Assembly (NCBI RefSeq): GCF_016909575.1
Contig: NZ_JAFBGA010000010.1
Span: 1-64,000 of the forward strand
DNA from: Streptomyces sp. HB132
GTDB taxonomy: Bacteria; Actinomycetota; Actinomycetes; Streptomycetales; Streptomycetaceae
DNA: 64,000 bases
Direction of reading: 5' to 3'
This document shows, in pieces, positions 26,484 through 33,318 of this stretch. Numbering within the stretch: position 1 is the stretch's first letter; the number at the start of each line of letters is the position of its first letter. The notes beneath the pieces were generated by a model. It saw nothing but the letters and a program-made list of their open reading frames with translations, ran no database searches and had not been told where the DNA came from. Both the position numbers and the translations under genes were made by a program.

Positions 26484-26930
26484 TCAGCCCTCGACCCATC
26501 CGCGGTTCTTGGCGAACTGCAGCAGTCCCTGGCGCACCTGGAGGATGTGCTCCGCGGTGAGCGCCGGTGCCGACTCCAGCAGCACCTCGGTGACGTCCCG
26601 TACGTACTCGTCCGAGCTGAGCACGTCGCACAGCACGTCGTCGCCGTCCGCCGTCTGCCTGCTCGGGGACACGAGAGCTCCCGCAGCACCGGACGCCGGG
26701 GCCGCGGTCGGCTCACTGCCGCCGCTGCCGGTGGCGAGGCGCACCGCCGAGGCCTTGAGTCCCCGGTCGCTCTGCTCGACCTCGAACTCGACCCTCAGAC
26801 CGGGCCTGACGGACGCCTCCGGAATCCAGAGGTCGTTCACATGCAGAAAGACGTCCTCGCCACCGTGTTCCGGCGCGATGAATCCATAGCCCTTTGCGCT
26901 GTCGAACCGCACCACACGCCCGCTGACCAT
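26484..26930 (-). CDS. Cold-shock-domain protein with extra C-terminal helical domain
   Basis: I place the start at the ATG at 26930 (product MVSGRVVRFDSAKGYGFIAP, 148 aa), as cold-shock domains begin there and AGAGG lies upstream; the frame is open to 26981. Residues 1-65 are a cold-shock OB fold with RNP1 KGYGFI and RNP2 DVFLHV, binding single-stranded RNA or DNA. A Pro/Ala-rich linker follows, then a conserved-looking C-terminal segment (DVLSSDEYVRDVTEVLLESA, AEHILQVRQGLLQFAKNRGW) of about 60 residues that ordinary CspA proteins of about 67 aa lack. Such two-part proteins are common in Streptomyces; function of the tail is unknown. It is a single gene, convergent with the upstream remnant. 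Confidence 0.88.
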   Translation of the reverse strand: MVSGRVVRFDSAKGYGFIAPEHGGEDVFLHVNDLWIPEASVRPGLRVEFEVEQSDRGLKASAVRLATGSGGSEPTAAPASGAAGALVSPSRQTADGDDVLCDVLSSDEYVRDVTEVLLESAPALTAEHILQVRQGLLQFAKNRGWVEG

Positions 26931-27239
26931 CAGAATCCGCCTCTCGAACAACCCCCCGGACCCCATGCCCGGGGACACCACTGCCGCTGCGGGGGCCGGC
27001 CCACCTACACCTGGTCCGGACGTGCCGCCGCGGCGTACCGGCCGCTGACGTCGCGGCCGTCATGAGCCACAGGTGACACCTGAGCCCTCGGTACCGGCCA
27101 CAGCATAGTGTCAGTGGCACCAGCGGGCGGCGCTGCGCGAAGGCCGCTCGCCGCCGCGCGGCAGGTCGCCCCACGCGCCGGACGAGGTGTTCACGTGGCC
27201 CACGAAGAACGGGGACACGGTGGGGCGGGCGACCGGCCG
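26931..27239. other. Intergenic region upstream of cold-shock gene
   Basis: About 309 bp holding the cold-shock 5' untranslated region and the end of the lipoprotein transcript. I see no confident gene, repeat or strong hairpin. A long leader is plausible for a cold-shock gene but no specific RNA element was recognised. Confidence 0.4.
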
Positions 27240-28232
27240 TCAGCCGGGCAGCACCACAGTGCGCTGGGCCGAGAAGTCGCCCCACTTCCCGTCGGGGAGC
27301 CTGGGCCGCAGTTTGAGCGAGTAGCGGGTGCCCGGCGGGTCGGTGAGAGTGAGCCTGTACGTCGCGCGGCCCGAGGGCGGTGTGCCACCCCAGACGATGG
27401 TGGTGGTCAGCTTTCCGTTCAGGAACAGCTGGTACGCGGGAATCGTGCCGCCGGTGTCCGGCTGGTCCCAGGAGAGGTCGACCAGCGACTCCCCGGCCCG
27501 GGCCGTCACCTTCGTCCGCAGCCCGGTCGGCGCCGTGCTCGCGGGGGCGCCGGGTGCGGACGGGGTGGTGAGGTCGAGCGCGTCGCTGTCCGGCGAGGAG
27601 TGGTCGGCTGCGTCACGGGCGCGGACGGTGAAGGTGTAGACGGTGCCGGGCCGCAGCCCCGTGATCCGGGCCGTGGTCCGCGTTCCGGAGACGCTGTGGA
27701 TCCTGGAATCCTCCTGGTAGACGTCGTACGAGGTGACGCCGACGTCGTCCGTGGAGCCACCCCAGGACAGGGTGACCGTCCGGCCGCTGTCCGCCCTGCC
27801 CCGTAGCTTCGACGGTCCGGTCGGCGCCTCCTCGTCGGCGGGGGCGGTCGCGGGTGTGGTGACGGTGGCGGCGGCGCTCGGGGCGGAGTGGTTTCCGGCG
27901 GCGTCGCGGGCCCTGACCGTGAAGGTGTAGGCCGTGGACGCGGTGAGCCCGTCGATGTCGGTCATCAGCGTGGCCGCGGCCACCGAGGCCGCCTTCCTCC
28001 CCTCACGGTAGACGTCGTAGCCGGTGACGCCCTTGTCGTCGGTGGACCGCTCCCACATGACGTGTACGGAGGTGGCGCTGCCGGCCTGGGCCGTCACCCC
28101 CTCGGGGACCGTCGGGTTCTCGGAGTCCGCTTCGGCGGATCCTCCACAGGCGGCGAGAGCGGCGAGGAGCAGCGCGGCGGGGCAGGCCAACGCGGTGCGT
28201 GCGTGGGGGCGTTGCACGGTGATGCCTTCCAT
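27240..28232 (-). CDS. Fibronectin type III repeat lipoprotein
   Basis: With the ATG at 28232 the product is 330 aa: MEGITVQRPHARTALACPAA, a hydrophobic stretch and lipobox LAAC near residues 27-30, so it should be lipidated and outside the membrane. Three fibronectin III domains follow (about residues 42-128, 138-222, 232-325). The first two have near-repeat cores (VTGYDVYREG / VTSYDVYQED and AYTFTVRARDAA / VYTFTVRARDAA). No catalytic domain is attached, whereas FnIII domains in Streptomyces usually accompany polysaccharide hydrolases. It may bind polymer or protein at the cell surface, and lies near two chitosanase genes. Divergent from 28344. Confidence 0.85.
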   Translation of the reverse strand: MEGITVQRPHARTALACPAALLLAALAACGGSAEADSENPTVPEGVTAQAGSATSVHVMWERSTDDKGVTGYDVYREGRKAASVAAATLMTDIDGLTASTAYTFTVRARDAAGNHSAPSAAATVTTPATAPADEEAPTGPSKLRGRADSGRTVTLSWGGSTDDVGVTSYDVYQEDSRIHSVSGTRTTARITGLRPGTVYTFTVRARDAADHSSPDSDALDLTTPSAPGAPASTAPTGLRTKVTARAGESLVDLSWDQPDTGGTIPAYQLFLNGKLTTTIVWGGTPPSGRATYRLTLTDPPGTRYSLKLRPRLPDGKWGDFSAQRTVVLPG

Positions 28233-28343
28233 CCGACGGCAATGGTCCAGACCTATATGCCATGCGGGTGCCGCCTCCGACAAGAGGGCGGACCGGAACA
28301 TTCCGCGATGTCCGCGATGAGTTCCGGTCCCGAGGGGGGTCTT

Positions 28344-28958
28344 ATGGGTATGGATACGCATGACGGAATCGCACCCGGACTCGATCTCGGACCGGCGGCG
28401 CGGCAGATCCGCGAACTGATCGGTGACATCGAGGACCGGCAGCTGTCCGGCCCGACACCCTGCCCCGACTACTCGGTGCGGGAGCTGCTCGGGCACCTCC
28501 TGGGACTGACCGCCGCCTTCCTCGACGCGGCACAAAAGAATCTCGGCCCGACGACCGACACGCCCCCGACGGCGGCCCTGCCGGTACTGCCCGCCGACTG
28601 GCGCACGGCGCTGCCACCCCTGCTGGACGAGCTGGTCGCGGCCTGGCGCTCACCCGCCGCGCTGGAGGGCATGACCCGGGCCGGCGGGATCGATCTGCCC
28701 GGCCAGGTCGCCGGAATGGTCGTACGGAACGAGTTGGTGGTGCACGGCTGGGACCTGGCCAGGTCGACGGGGCAGGCGTTCCGGGCGGACGAGGCGAGCC
28801 TGCGCTCGTCGGAGGCGATGCTGGCGCCCGGGGACGACGACAGGTCCGGCCCGGACGCGATCTTCGGCCCGCCGGTGCCCGTCCCGGCCGACGCGCCGCT
28901 GGCCGACCGGGTGATCGCGCTGAGCGGACGCCGGCCCGACTGGCAGCCGGGCGACTGA
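28344..28958 (+). CDS. TIGR03086-family (DinB-like/maleylpyruvate isomerase-type) protein
   Basis: The ATG at 28344 follows a GAGGGGGG site and gives 204 aa. The N-terminal four-helix metal-binding region (TPCPDYSVRELLGHLLGLTA, and later NELVVHGWDLARSTG) matches the actinobacterial TIGR03086 family, which belongs to the mycothiol-dependent maleylpyruvate isomerase/DinB superfamily. The His residues in GHLLG and VVHGWDL are the likely metal ligands. The substrate is unknown for most members; a mycothiol-linked or metal-dependent reaction is a family-level guess. It is a stand-alone gene convergent with the hydrolase ending at 29025. Confidence 0.85.
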   Translation: MGMDTHDGIAPGLDLGPAARQIRELIGDIEDRQLSGPTPCPDYSVRELLGHLLGLTAAFLDAAQKNLGPTTDTPPTAALPVLPADWRTALPPLLDELVAAWRSPAALEGMTRAGGIDLPGQVAGMVVRNELVVHGWDLARSTGQAFRADEASLRSSEAMLAPGDDDRSGPDAIFGPPVPVPADAPLADRVIALSGRRPDWQPGD

Positions 28959-29024
28959 GGACGCAGCGCTCGGGCACGACGGTGGCGTCGCACCTGGGGC
29001 CGACGGTAAGGGGTCCGGGACTGC

Positions 29025-29708
29025 TCAGCTGGTGAAGAACTCGGTGATCTGCTGGGCCACCTGGTCCGCGTGCTTCTTGTGCACATGGTGACCGCCGCCC
29101 AGGGTGAGCAGCCGGCAGTCGGGGATGAGCGAGGCCATGTCGGCCAGCCTCCCCTGCGGCATGCTGCTCTCCGGACCCCCGGCGATCATCAGCGTCGGGG
29201 CGACGATCTGCCCCAGCTCCTGCTCCCACCGGGGATCCGGCTCGGCCACCTGGGCCCGGACGGCCGGCACGACGTTCTCGTCGTAGTCCACCGGGCCCGC
29301 GGGGCGGCTGTCGGCCACCAGCTGCCCCGGGAACGGCGGCGGGGTCTCGACCAGCACCAGTCGCTCCACCCGGTCGGCGTGCTCCTCGGCGAGCAGATAG
29401 GCGACCACGCCGCCCATCGAGTGGCCGACGAGGCCGACCCGGTCGAGCTCGCAGGCGTCGAGGAACTCCAGGACGTCGTCCCGCATCTGCTCGAAGCCGT
29501 ACTCGTCGGGCCAGTCGCTCTCGCCGTGGCCGCGCAGGTCGATGGCGTACACCCGCCACTCCTCGCCGAGCAGGGTGCCGACGGCCTCCCAGCTCAGGGA
29601 CGAGCCGCCGAGGCCGTGCAAGAGGACGACGGGCGAGCCGAAGGGGTCACCCCAGGTCCGATACGCCAGCCGCACTTCGCCGACGTCCACAACAGACTGA
29701 TCTTCCAT
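29025..29708 (-). CDS. Alpha/beta-fold hydrolase
   Basis: The start is set at the ATG at 29708 (MEDQSVVDVGEVRLAYRTWG, 227 aa); the frame is open much further but that part overlaps the divergent chitosanase gene. The oxyanion HG motif LLHGLGGSSLSW and the nucleophile elbow GHSMGG (Ser near residue 97) are clear. The catalytic His lies in LGGGHHVHKKHADQV near the end. Length is slightly short for the family, with a small cap. No signal peptide, so cytoplasmic; the substrate cannot be read. Confidence 0.85.
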   Translation of the reverse strand: MEDQSVVDVGEVRLAYRTWGDPFGSPVVLLHGLGGSSLSWEAVGTLLGEEWRVYAIDLRGHGESDWPDEYGFEQMRDDVLEFLDACELDRVGLVGHSMGGVVAYLLAEEHADRVERLVLVETPPPFPGQLVADSRPAGPVDYDENVVPAVRAQVAEPDPRWEQELGQIVAPTLMIAGGPESSMPQGRLADMASLIPDCRLLTLGGGHHVHKKHADQVAQQITEFFTS

Positions 29709-29771
29709 ATCGCGAACGCTACAGGCGCCCCGCCCCGGTCGGGACCGCCCCCTGCCTGGCAGGCTTGGTGC

Positions 29772-30575
29772 GTGAAACACAGGCGCCCCGCCCTCGCCGC
29801 CGTCGCGGCCCTCGTCCTGACCGGCTGTTCCGGAACCGGTTCCCCCTCCCCCGAGACGGGTCTCGACGACCCCGCGAAGAAGGACATCGCCATGCGGCTG
29901 GTGTCCAGCGCGGAGAACTCCACGCTGGACTGGAAGGCCCAGTACGGCTACATCGAGGACATCGGCGACGGCCGCGGCTACACCGCCGGCATCATCGGGT
30001 TCTGCTCCGCCACCGGCGACCTGCTGAAGGTCGTCGAGCGCTACACGGCGAAGCGCCCGGGCAACGCGCTCGCGGACTTCCTTCCGGCACTGCGCGCGGT
30101 GAACGGCAGTGACTCGCACGAAGGGCTCGGCGCCGCCTTCGCCCACGCCTGGGCGGAGGCGGCGGCGGATCCGCGTTTCCGGGCCGCGCAGGACGCGGAG
30201 CGGGACAGCTCGTACTTCGATCCGGCGGTCGAGCGCGCCGAGGCCGACGGGCTCAGCGCCCTGGGGCAGTTCGTCTACTACGACGCCTATGTGATGCACG
30301 GGTACGCCGACGCCGAGGGCACGGTCGGCTTCCGCACGATGCGCGCGCAGGCCCTCGCCGAGGCCGATCCGCCGTCCGGGGGAGGTGACGAGGAGGCCTA
30401 TCTGAACGCCTTCCTCGACGCCCGGGTGGCCGCGATGCGCAAGGAGCCCTCACACAGCGACACCAGCCGGGTGGAGACCGCCCAACGCGTCTTCGTCAGG
30501 GAGGGGAGGCTCCAGTTGGAAACCCCCCTGGTGTGGAAGGTCTACGGCGAGCGCTTCCGCATCGACGGAAGCTGA
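29772..30575 (+). CDS. GH46 chitosanase, predicted lipoprotein
   Basis: The GTG at 29772 gives 267 aa, beginning with a short Lys/Arg-led signal peptide and lipobox LTGC (near residues 15-18), so the enzyme should be membrane anchored. The mature part is a full GH46 catalytic domain: the acid Glu in VSSAENSTLDWK and the base Asp in IEDIGDGRGYTAG, as in Streptomyces chitosanase N174. It hydrolyses GlcN-containing bonds in chitosan. No CsnR-type operator is seen in the 63-bp divergent gap, unlike the next gene. About 150 bp around the catalytic residues are nearly identical to the neighbour while the rest is clearly diverged. Confidence 0.93.
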   Translation: MKHRRPALAAVAALVLTGCSGTGSPSPETGLDDPAKKDIAMRLVSSAENSTLDWKAQYGYIEDIGDGRGYTAGIIGFCSATGDLLKVVERYTAKRPGNALADFLPALRAVNGSDSHEGLGAAFAHAWAEAAADPRFRAAQDAERDSSYFDPAVERAEADGLSALGQFVYYDAYVMHGYADAEGTVGFRTMRAQALAEADPPSGGGDEEAYLNAFLDARVAAMRKEPSHSDTSRVETAQRVFVREGRLQLETPLVWKVYGERFRIDGS

Positions 30576-30624
30576 AGTGCTCGGGTCCGTCCGTGCACGG
30601 GGGTTACGACGCGCTCCGACCTCT

Positions 30625-30643
30625 GGTAGGAAAGTTTACTAAC
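30625..30643 (+). promoter_or_regulatory. CsnR-type operator before the second chitosanase
   Basis: GGTAGGAAAGTTTACTAAC is an imperfect 19-bp palindrome (arms match except two base pairs) centred on AGGAAA-N-TTTACT. It resembles the TTAGGAAAGTTTCCTAA-like operator bound by the ROK-family repressor CsnR upstream of Streptomyces chitosanase genes (from memory of that literature). It lies 37 bp before the GTG start, where it would block transcription until chitosan oligomers are present. Confidence 0.75.
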
Positions 30644-30679
30644 AGAATATCGGAACGACGAACTCCTGCTGGAGGACCG

Positions 30680-31546
30680 GTGCATCACCCCCACAACAGC
30701 ACCTCACGTCGCACCACCCGATTCACCCGCACCGTCGGATTCACCGTGCTGGCCCTCGGGCTGACCTTCACGGCGATTCCGGCCATCGCCCACGCCGGCG
30801 CCCCCACGCCGCCGGCCGCACACCTGGAGGCAGCAGCGACCGGTCTCGACGACCCCGCGAAGAAGGACATCGCGATGCAGCTGGTGTCCAGCGCGGAGAA
30901 CTCCACGCTGGACTGGAAGGCCCAGTACGGCTACATCGAGGACATCGGCGACGGCCGCGGCTACACCGCCGGGATCATAGGGTTCTGCTCCGGCACCAGC
31001 GACATGCTCGGTCTGGTGGAGCTGTACACGGAGCGGAAGCCGGGCAATGTCCTGGCGTCGTACCTGCCCGCCCTGCGGGACGTGAACGGCACCGATTCGC
31101 ACGAGGGGCTCGACCCCGGTTTCACCGGCCACTGGGCCGAGGCCGCGGCGGACGACGCGTTCCGGCAGGCCCAGAACGACGAGCGCGACCGGGTGTACTT
31201 CGACCCGGCCGTGCGCCAGGCCAAGGCCGACGGCCTCGGCACGCTGGGGCAGTTCGCCTACTACGACGCCATCGTGATGCACGGCGGGGGCGGCGACAGC
31301 ACCAGCTTCGGAGCCATCCGGCAGATGGCCCTGGCCGAGGCGAGCCCGCCGTCGCAGGGCGGTGACGAGGTGGCCTACCTCGACGCGTTCCTCGACGCAC
31401 GGGTGTGGGCGATGAAGCAGGAGGAGGCCCACTCCGACACCAGCCGGGTGGACACGGCCCAGCGGGTGTTCCTGCGGAACGGCAACCTGGATCTGGACCC
31501 GCCGCTGGACTGGCAGGTCTACGGCGACAGCTTCCACATCGGCTGA
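30680..31546 (+). CDS. GH46 chitosanase, secreted
   Basis: The GTG at 30680, directly after a GGAGGA site, gives 288 aa. A long signal peptide with several Arg residues (HNSTSRRTTRFTRTVGFTVL, then a hydrophobic stretch ending in AIAHA) points to export, possibly by Tat, with cleavage near residue 40. The catalytic Glu and Asp are in SSAENSTLDWK and IEDIGDGRGYTAG. Overall it matches Streptomyces secreted chitosanases of GH46. Together with the upstream lipoprotein paralogue it forms a pair with one released and one anchored enzyme. The CsnR-type palindrome upstream suggests chitosan induction. Confidence 0.95.
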   Translation: MHHPHNSTSRRTTRFTRTVGFTVLALGLTFTAIPAIAHAGAPTPPAAHLEAAATGLDDPAKKDIAMQLVSSAENSTLDWKAQYGYIEDIGDGRGYTAGIIGFCSGTSDMLGLVELYTERKPGNVLASYLPALRDVNGTDSHEGLDPGFTGHWAEAAADDAFRQAQNDERDRVYFDPAVRQAKADGLGTLGQFAYYDAIVMHGGGGDSTSFGAIRQMALAEASPPSQGGDEVAYLDAFLDARVWAMKQEEAHSDTSRVDTAQRVFLRNGNLDLDPPLDWQVYGDSFHIG

Positions 31547-31558
31547 CACCACCCGCAG

Positions 31559-31601
31559 GGTGCGCGTACGGATCCCTGCCGTGGGTCTCCGTACGCGCAC
31601 C
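31559..31601. terminator. Bidirectional hairpin between chitosanase and permease genes
   Basis: Perfect 14-bp stem GGTGCGCGTACGGA/TCCGTACGCGCACC (31559-31572, 31588-31601) with a 15-nt loop, placed 12 bp after the chitosanase stop and 6 bp after the permease stop of convergent genes. Confidence 0.8.
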
Positions 31602-31607
31602 GAGGGG

Positions 31608-33089
31608 TCAGTGGGCGACGGGCAGGGCCATCGGATCCTTGGGCTGTTCGCTGTCCGCGGCTTCCGTCCCCGGCTCCGCGTCGGGCGTCCGGCCCCAGTG
31701 GTTGAAGGCCAGGTTCAGGACGATCGCCACCACGCAGCCGGTGGAGATGCCCGAGTCCAGGACGACGAGCAGGTCCTCGGGGAAGGCGTGGTAGAAGTCC
31801 GGAGCCGCGATCGGGATGAGGCCGATACCGACGGCCGCCGCGACGATCAGGGCGTTCTCGCCCTTCTCCAGGGCCGCGGTCGCCAGGGTCTGGATACCGC
31901 TCGCGGCCACCGACCCGAAGAGCACTATGCCCGCGCCCCCGAGGACCGGAAGCGGTACGAGGGCGATGACGGACGCGGCCACGGGGACCAGCCCGAGCAG
32001 CACGAGGATCGCCCCGCCCGCGGCGACGACGAACCTGCTGCGGACCTTGGTCATGGCGACCAGCCCGATGTTCTGGGCGAACGCGCTGCACATGAAGCCG
32101 TTGAAGAGCGGGCTCACGGCGCTGCCCAGGGTGTCGGCACGCAGTCCGCCCTCGATGGTCCGCTCGTCCGCGGGGCGGCCGACGATCTTGCCGAGGGCCA
32201 GCATGTCGGCGGTGGACTCGGTCATGCAGACCAGCATCACGATGCACATCGAGATGATGGCCGCGATCTCGAACTGCGGTGCGCCGAAGTGGAACGGCGT
32301 CGGGAAGCCGACCACGTCGGCGTCGCCCAGTGCCCCGAAGTCGGTGATGCCGGCGGGGATGGCGATCAGGGTGCCGATGACCAGGCCGAGCAGGATGGCG
32401 ATCTGCTGGAGGAAGCCCCGCAGCAGTTTGCGCAGGGCGAGCACGATCACGAGCGTGACGGCGGCCATCGTGATGTTCGTCGTCGAACCGTAGTCGTCGG
32501 CGGCCGCGTTGCCGCCCTGCGACCAGTTGAAGGCGACCGGCAGCAGCGAGACCCCGATCAGGGTGATGACCGTGCCGGTGACGACGGGCGGGAAGAACCG
32601 CACCAGCTTGCAGAAGTACGGCGCGAGGACGAAGCCGAGGAGGCCGGCGACGATGATCGCGCCGAAGATGACGGCGATGCCGTCGTGTCCGCGGTCCTTG
32701 CCTATCGCGATCATCGGGGTGACCCCGGCGAACGAGACGCCGTTGACGAACGGCAGCCGGGCGCCTATTCGCCAGAAGCCGAGCGTCTGGAGCAGGGTGG
32801 CTATGCCCGCGGTGAAGAGGCTCGCCCCCATGAGGAAGGCGGTCTCCTCGGCGCTGAGACCCACGGCGGGCCCCACGATCATGGGCGGGGCCACCACCCC
32901 CGCGTACATCGCGGCCACGTGCTGCAGACCGCTGGTGAACATCCGCAGGGGCGGAAGCTTCTCGTCGACCGGATGCTTCCGGCCGTGCTCCTCGACTGCG
33001 CTTGCGTCGGCCGCGCTTCCTTCGGCTGCGCTTCCTTCGGCCGCGCTTCCTTCGACTGCGTTCTTACGAAACCTGGGCGTAGCTGCCAC
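31608..33089 (-). CDS. NCS2-family purine (urate/xanthine) permease
   Basis: The 493-aa protein is a nucleobase:cation symporter-2 transporter with about 14 membrane segments and the family signature around VNGVSFAGVTPMIAIGK and SFAQNIGLV-like SAFAQNIGLVAMTKVRSRFV. NCS2 members of this clade import xanthine or urate. It is the last gene of the urate operon but follows a 230-bp gap with a strong hairpin after the deaminase gene, so it may have its own promoter. The N-terminal cytoplasmic tail carries a pentapeptide repeat (VEGSA/AEGSA) encoded by three 15-bp units at 33013-33057. Exact substrate unknown; context says urate or related oxopurine. Confidence 0.9.
   Translation of the reverse strand: MAATPRFRKNAVEGSAAEGSAAEGSAADASAVEEHGRKHPVDEKLPPLRMFTSGLQHVAAMYAGVVAPPMIVGPAVGLSAEETAFLMGASLFTAGIATLLQTLGFWRIGARLPFVNGVSFAGVTPMIAIGKDRGHDGIAVIFGAIIVAGLLGFVLAPYFCKLVRFFPPVVTGTVITLIGVSLLPVAFNWSQGGNAAADDYGSTTNITMAAVTLVIVLALRKLLRGFLQQIAILLGLVIGTLIAIPAGITDFGALGDADVVGFPTPFHFGAPQFEIAAIISMCIVMLVCMTESTADMLALGKIVGRPADERTIEGGLRADTLGSAVSPLFNGFMCSAFAQNIGLVAMTKVRSRFVVAAGGAILVLLGLVPVAASVIALVPLPVLGGAGIVLFGSVAASGIQTLATAALEKGENALIVAAAVGIGLIPIAAPDFYHAFPEDLLVVLDSGISTGCVVAIVLNLAFNHWGRTPDAEPGTEAADSEQPKDPMALPVAH
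33013..33057 (-). repeat. Three 15-bp tandem repeats inside the permease N-terminus
   Basis: GCGCTTCCTTCGGCT occurs three times in a row with one or two changes (33013-33027, 33028-33042, 33043-33057). It encodes the repeated VEGSA/AEGSA units of the cytoplasmic tail; copy number could change without shifting the frame. Confidence 0.85.
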
Positions 33090-33196
33090 GGCTTCCTCCG
33101 GTCGGGTACACGTCGGACGACGTGGGTGTCAGGGAGGTGGTGCGGAGTGGTGCGTTGGTGCAGGTCGTGCAGCTGGTGCGGGCAGCTTGGAGCTCA

Positions 33197-33239
33197 CCTG
33201 TGCGGGTGCGCGTACGCGACGTACGCGCACCCGCACAGG
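33197..33239 (-). terminator. Perfect 19-bp hairpin after the deaminase gene
   Basis: Arms CCTGTGCGGGTGCGCGTAC and its exact complement (33197-33215, 33221-33239) with loop GCGAC, about 80 bp beyond the deaminase stop at 33319. It would end or attenuate the urate operon before the last permease. Its core GGTGCGCGTAC is shared with the hairpin at 31559. Confidence 0.75.
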
Positions 33240-33318
33240 CTGCCGTCGACCCTGCTGGGTCCACGGCGGCCGGCCGAGGGCCGTCCCCCTCGGCCGGCCT
33301 GTCAGGGGGCGCGGAGCA

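Noticed and set aside
25744..26631. 295-codon minus-strand frame
   Set aside because: Runs antisense to the peptidase remnant and into the terminator hairpin; product is low-complexity Arg/Gly.
29709..30299. 5' extension of the alpha/beta hydrolase frame to 30299
   Set aside because: It would cover the divergent chitosanase; homology begins at the ATG at 29708.
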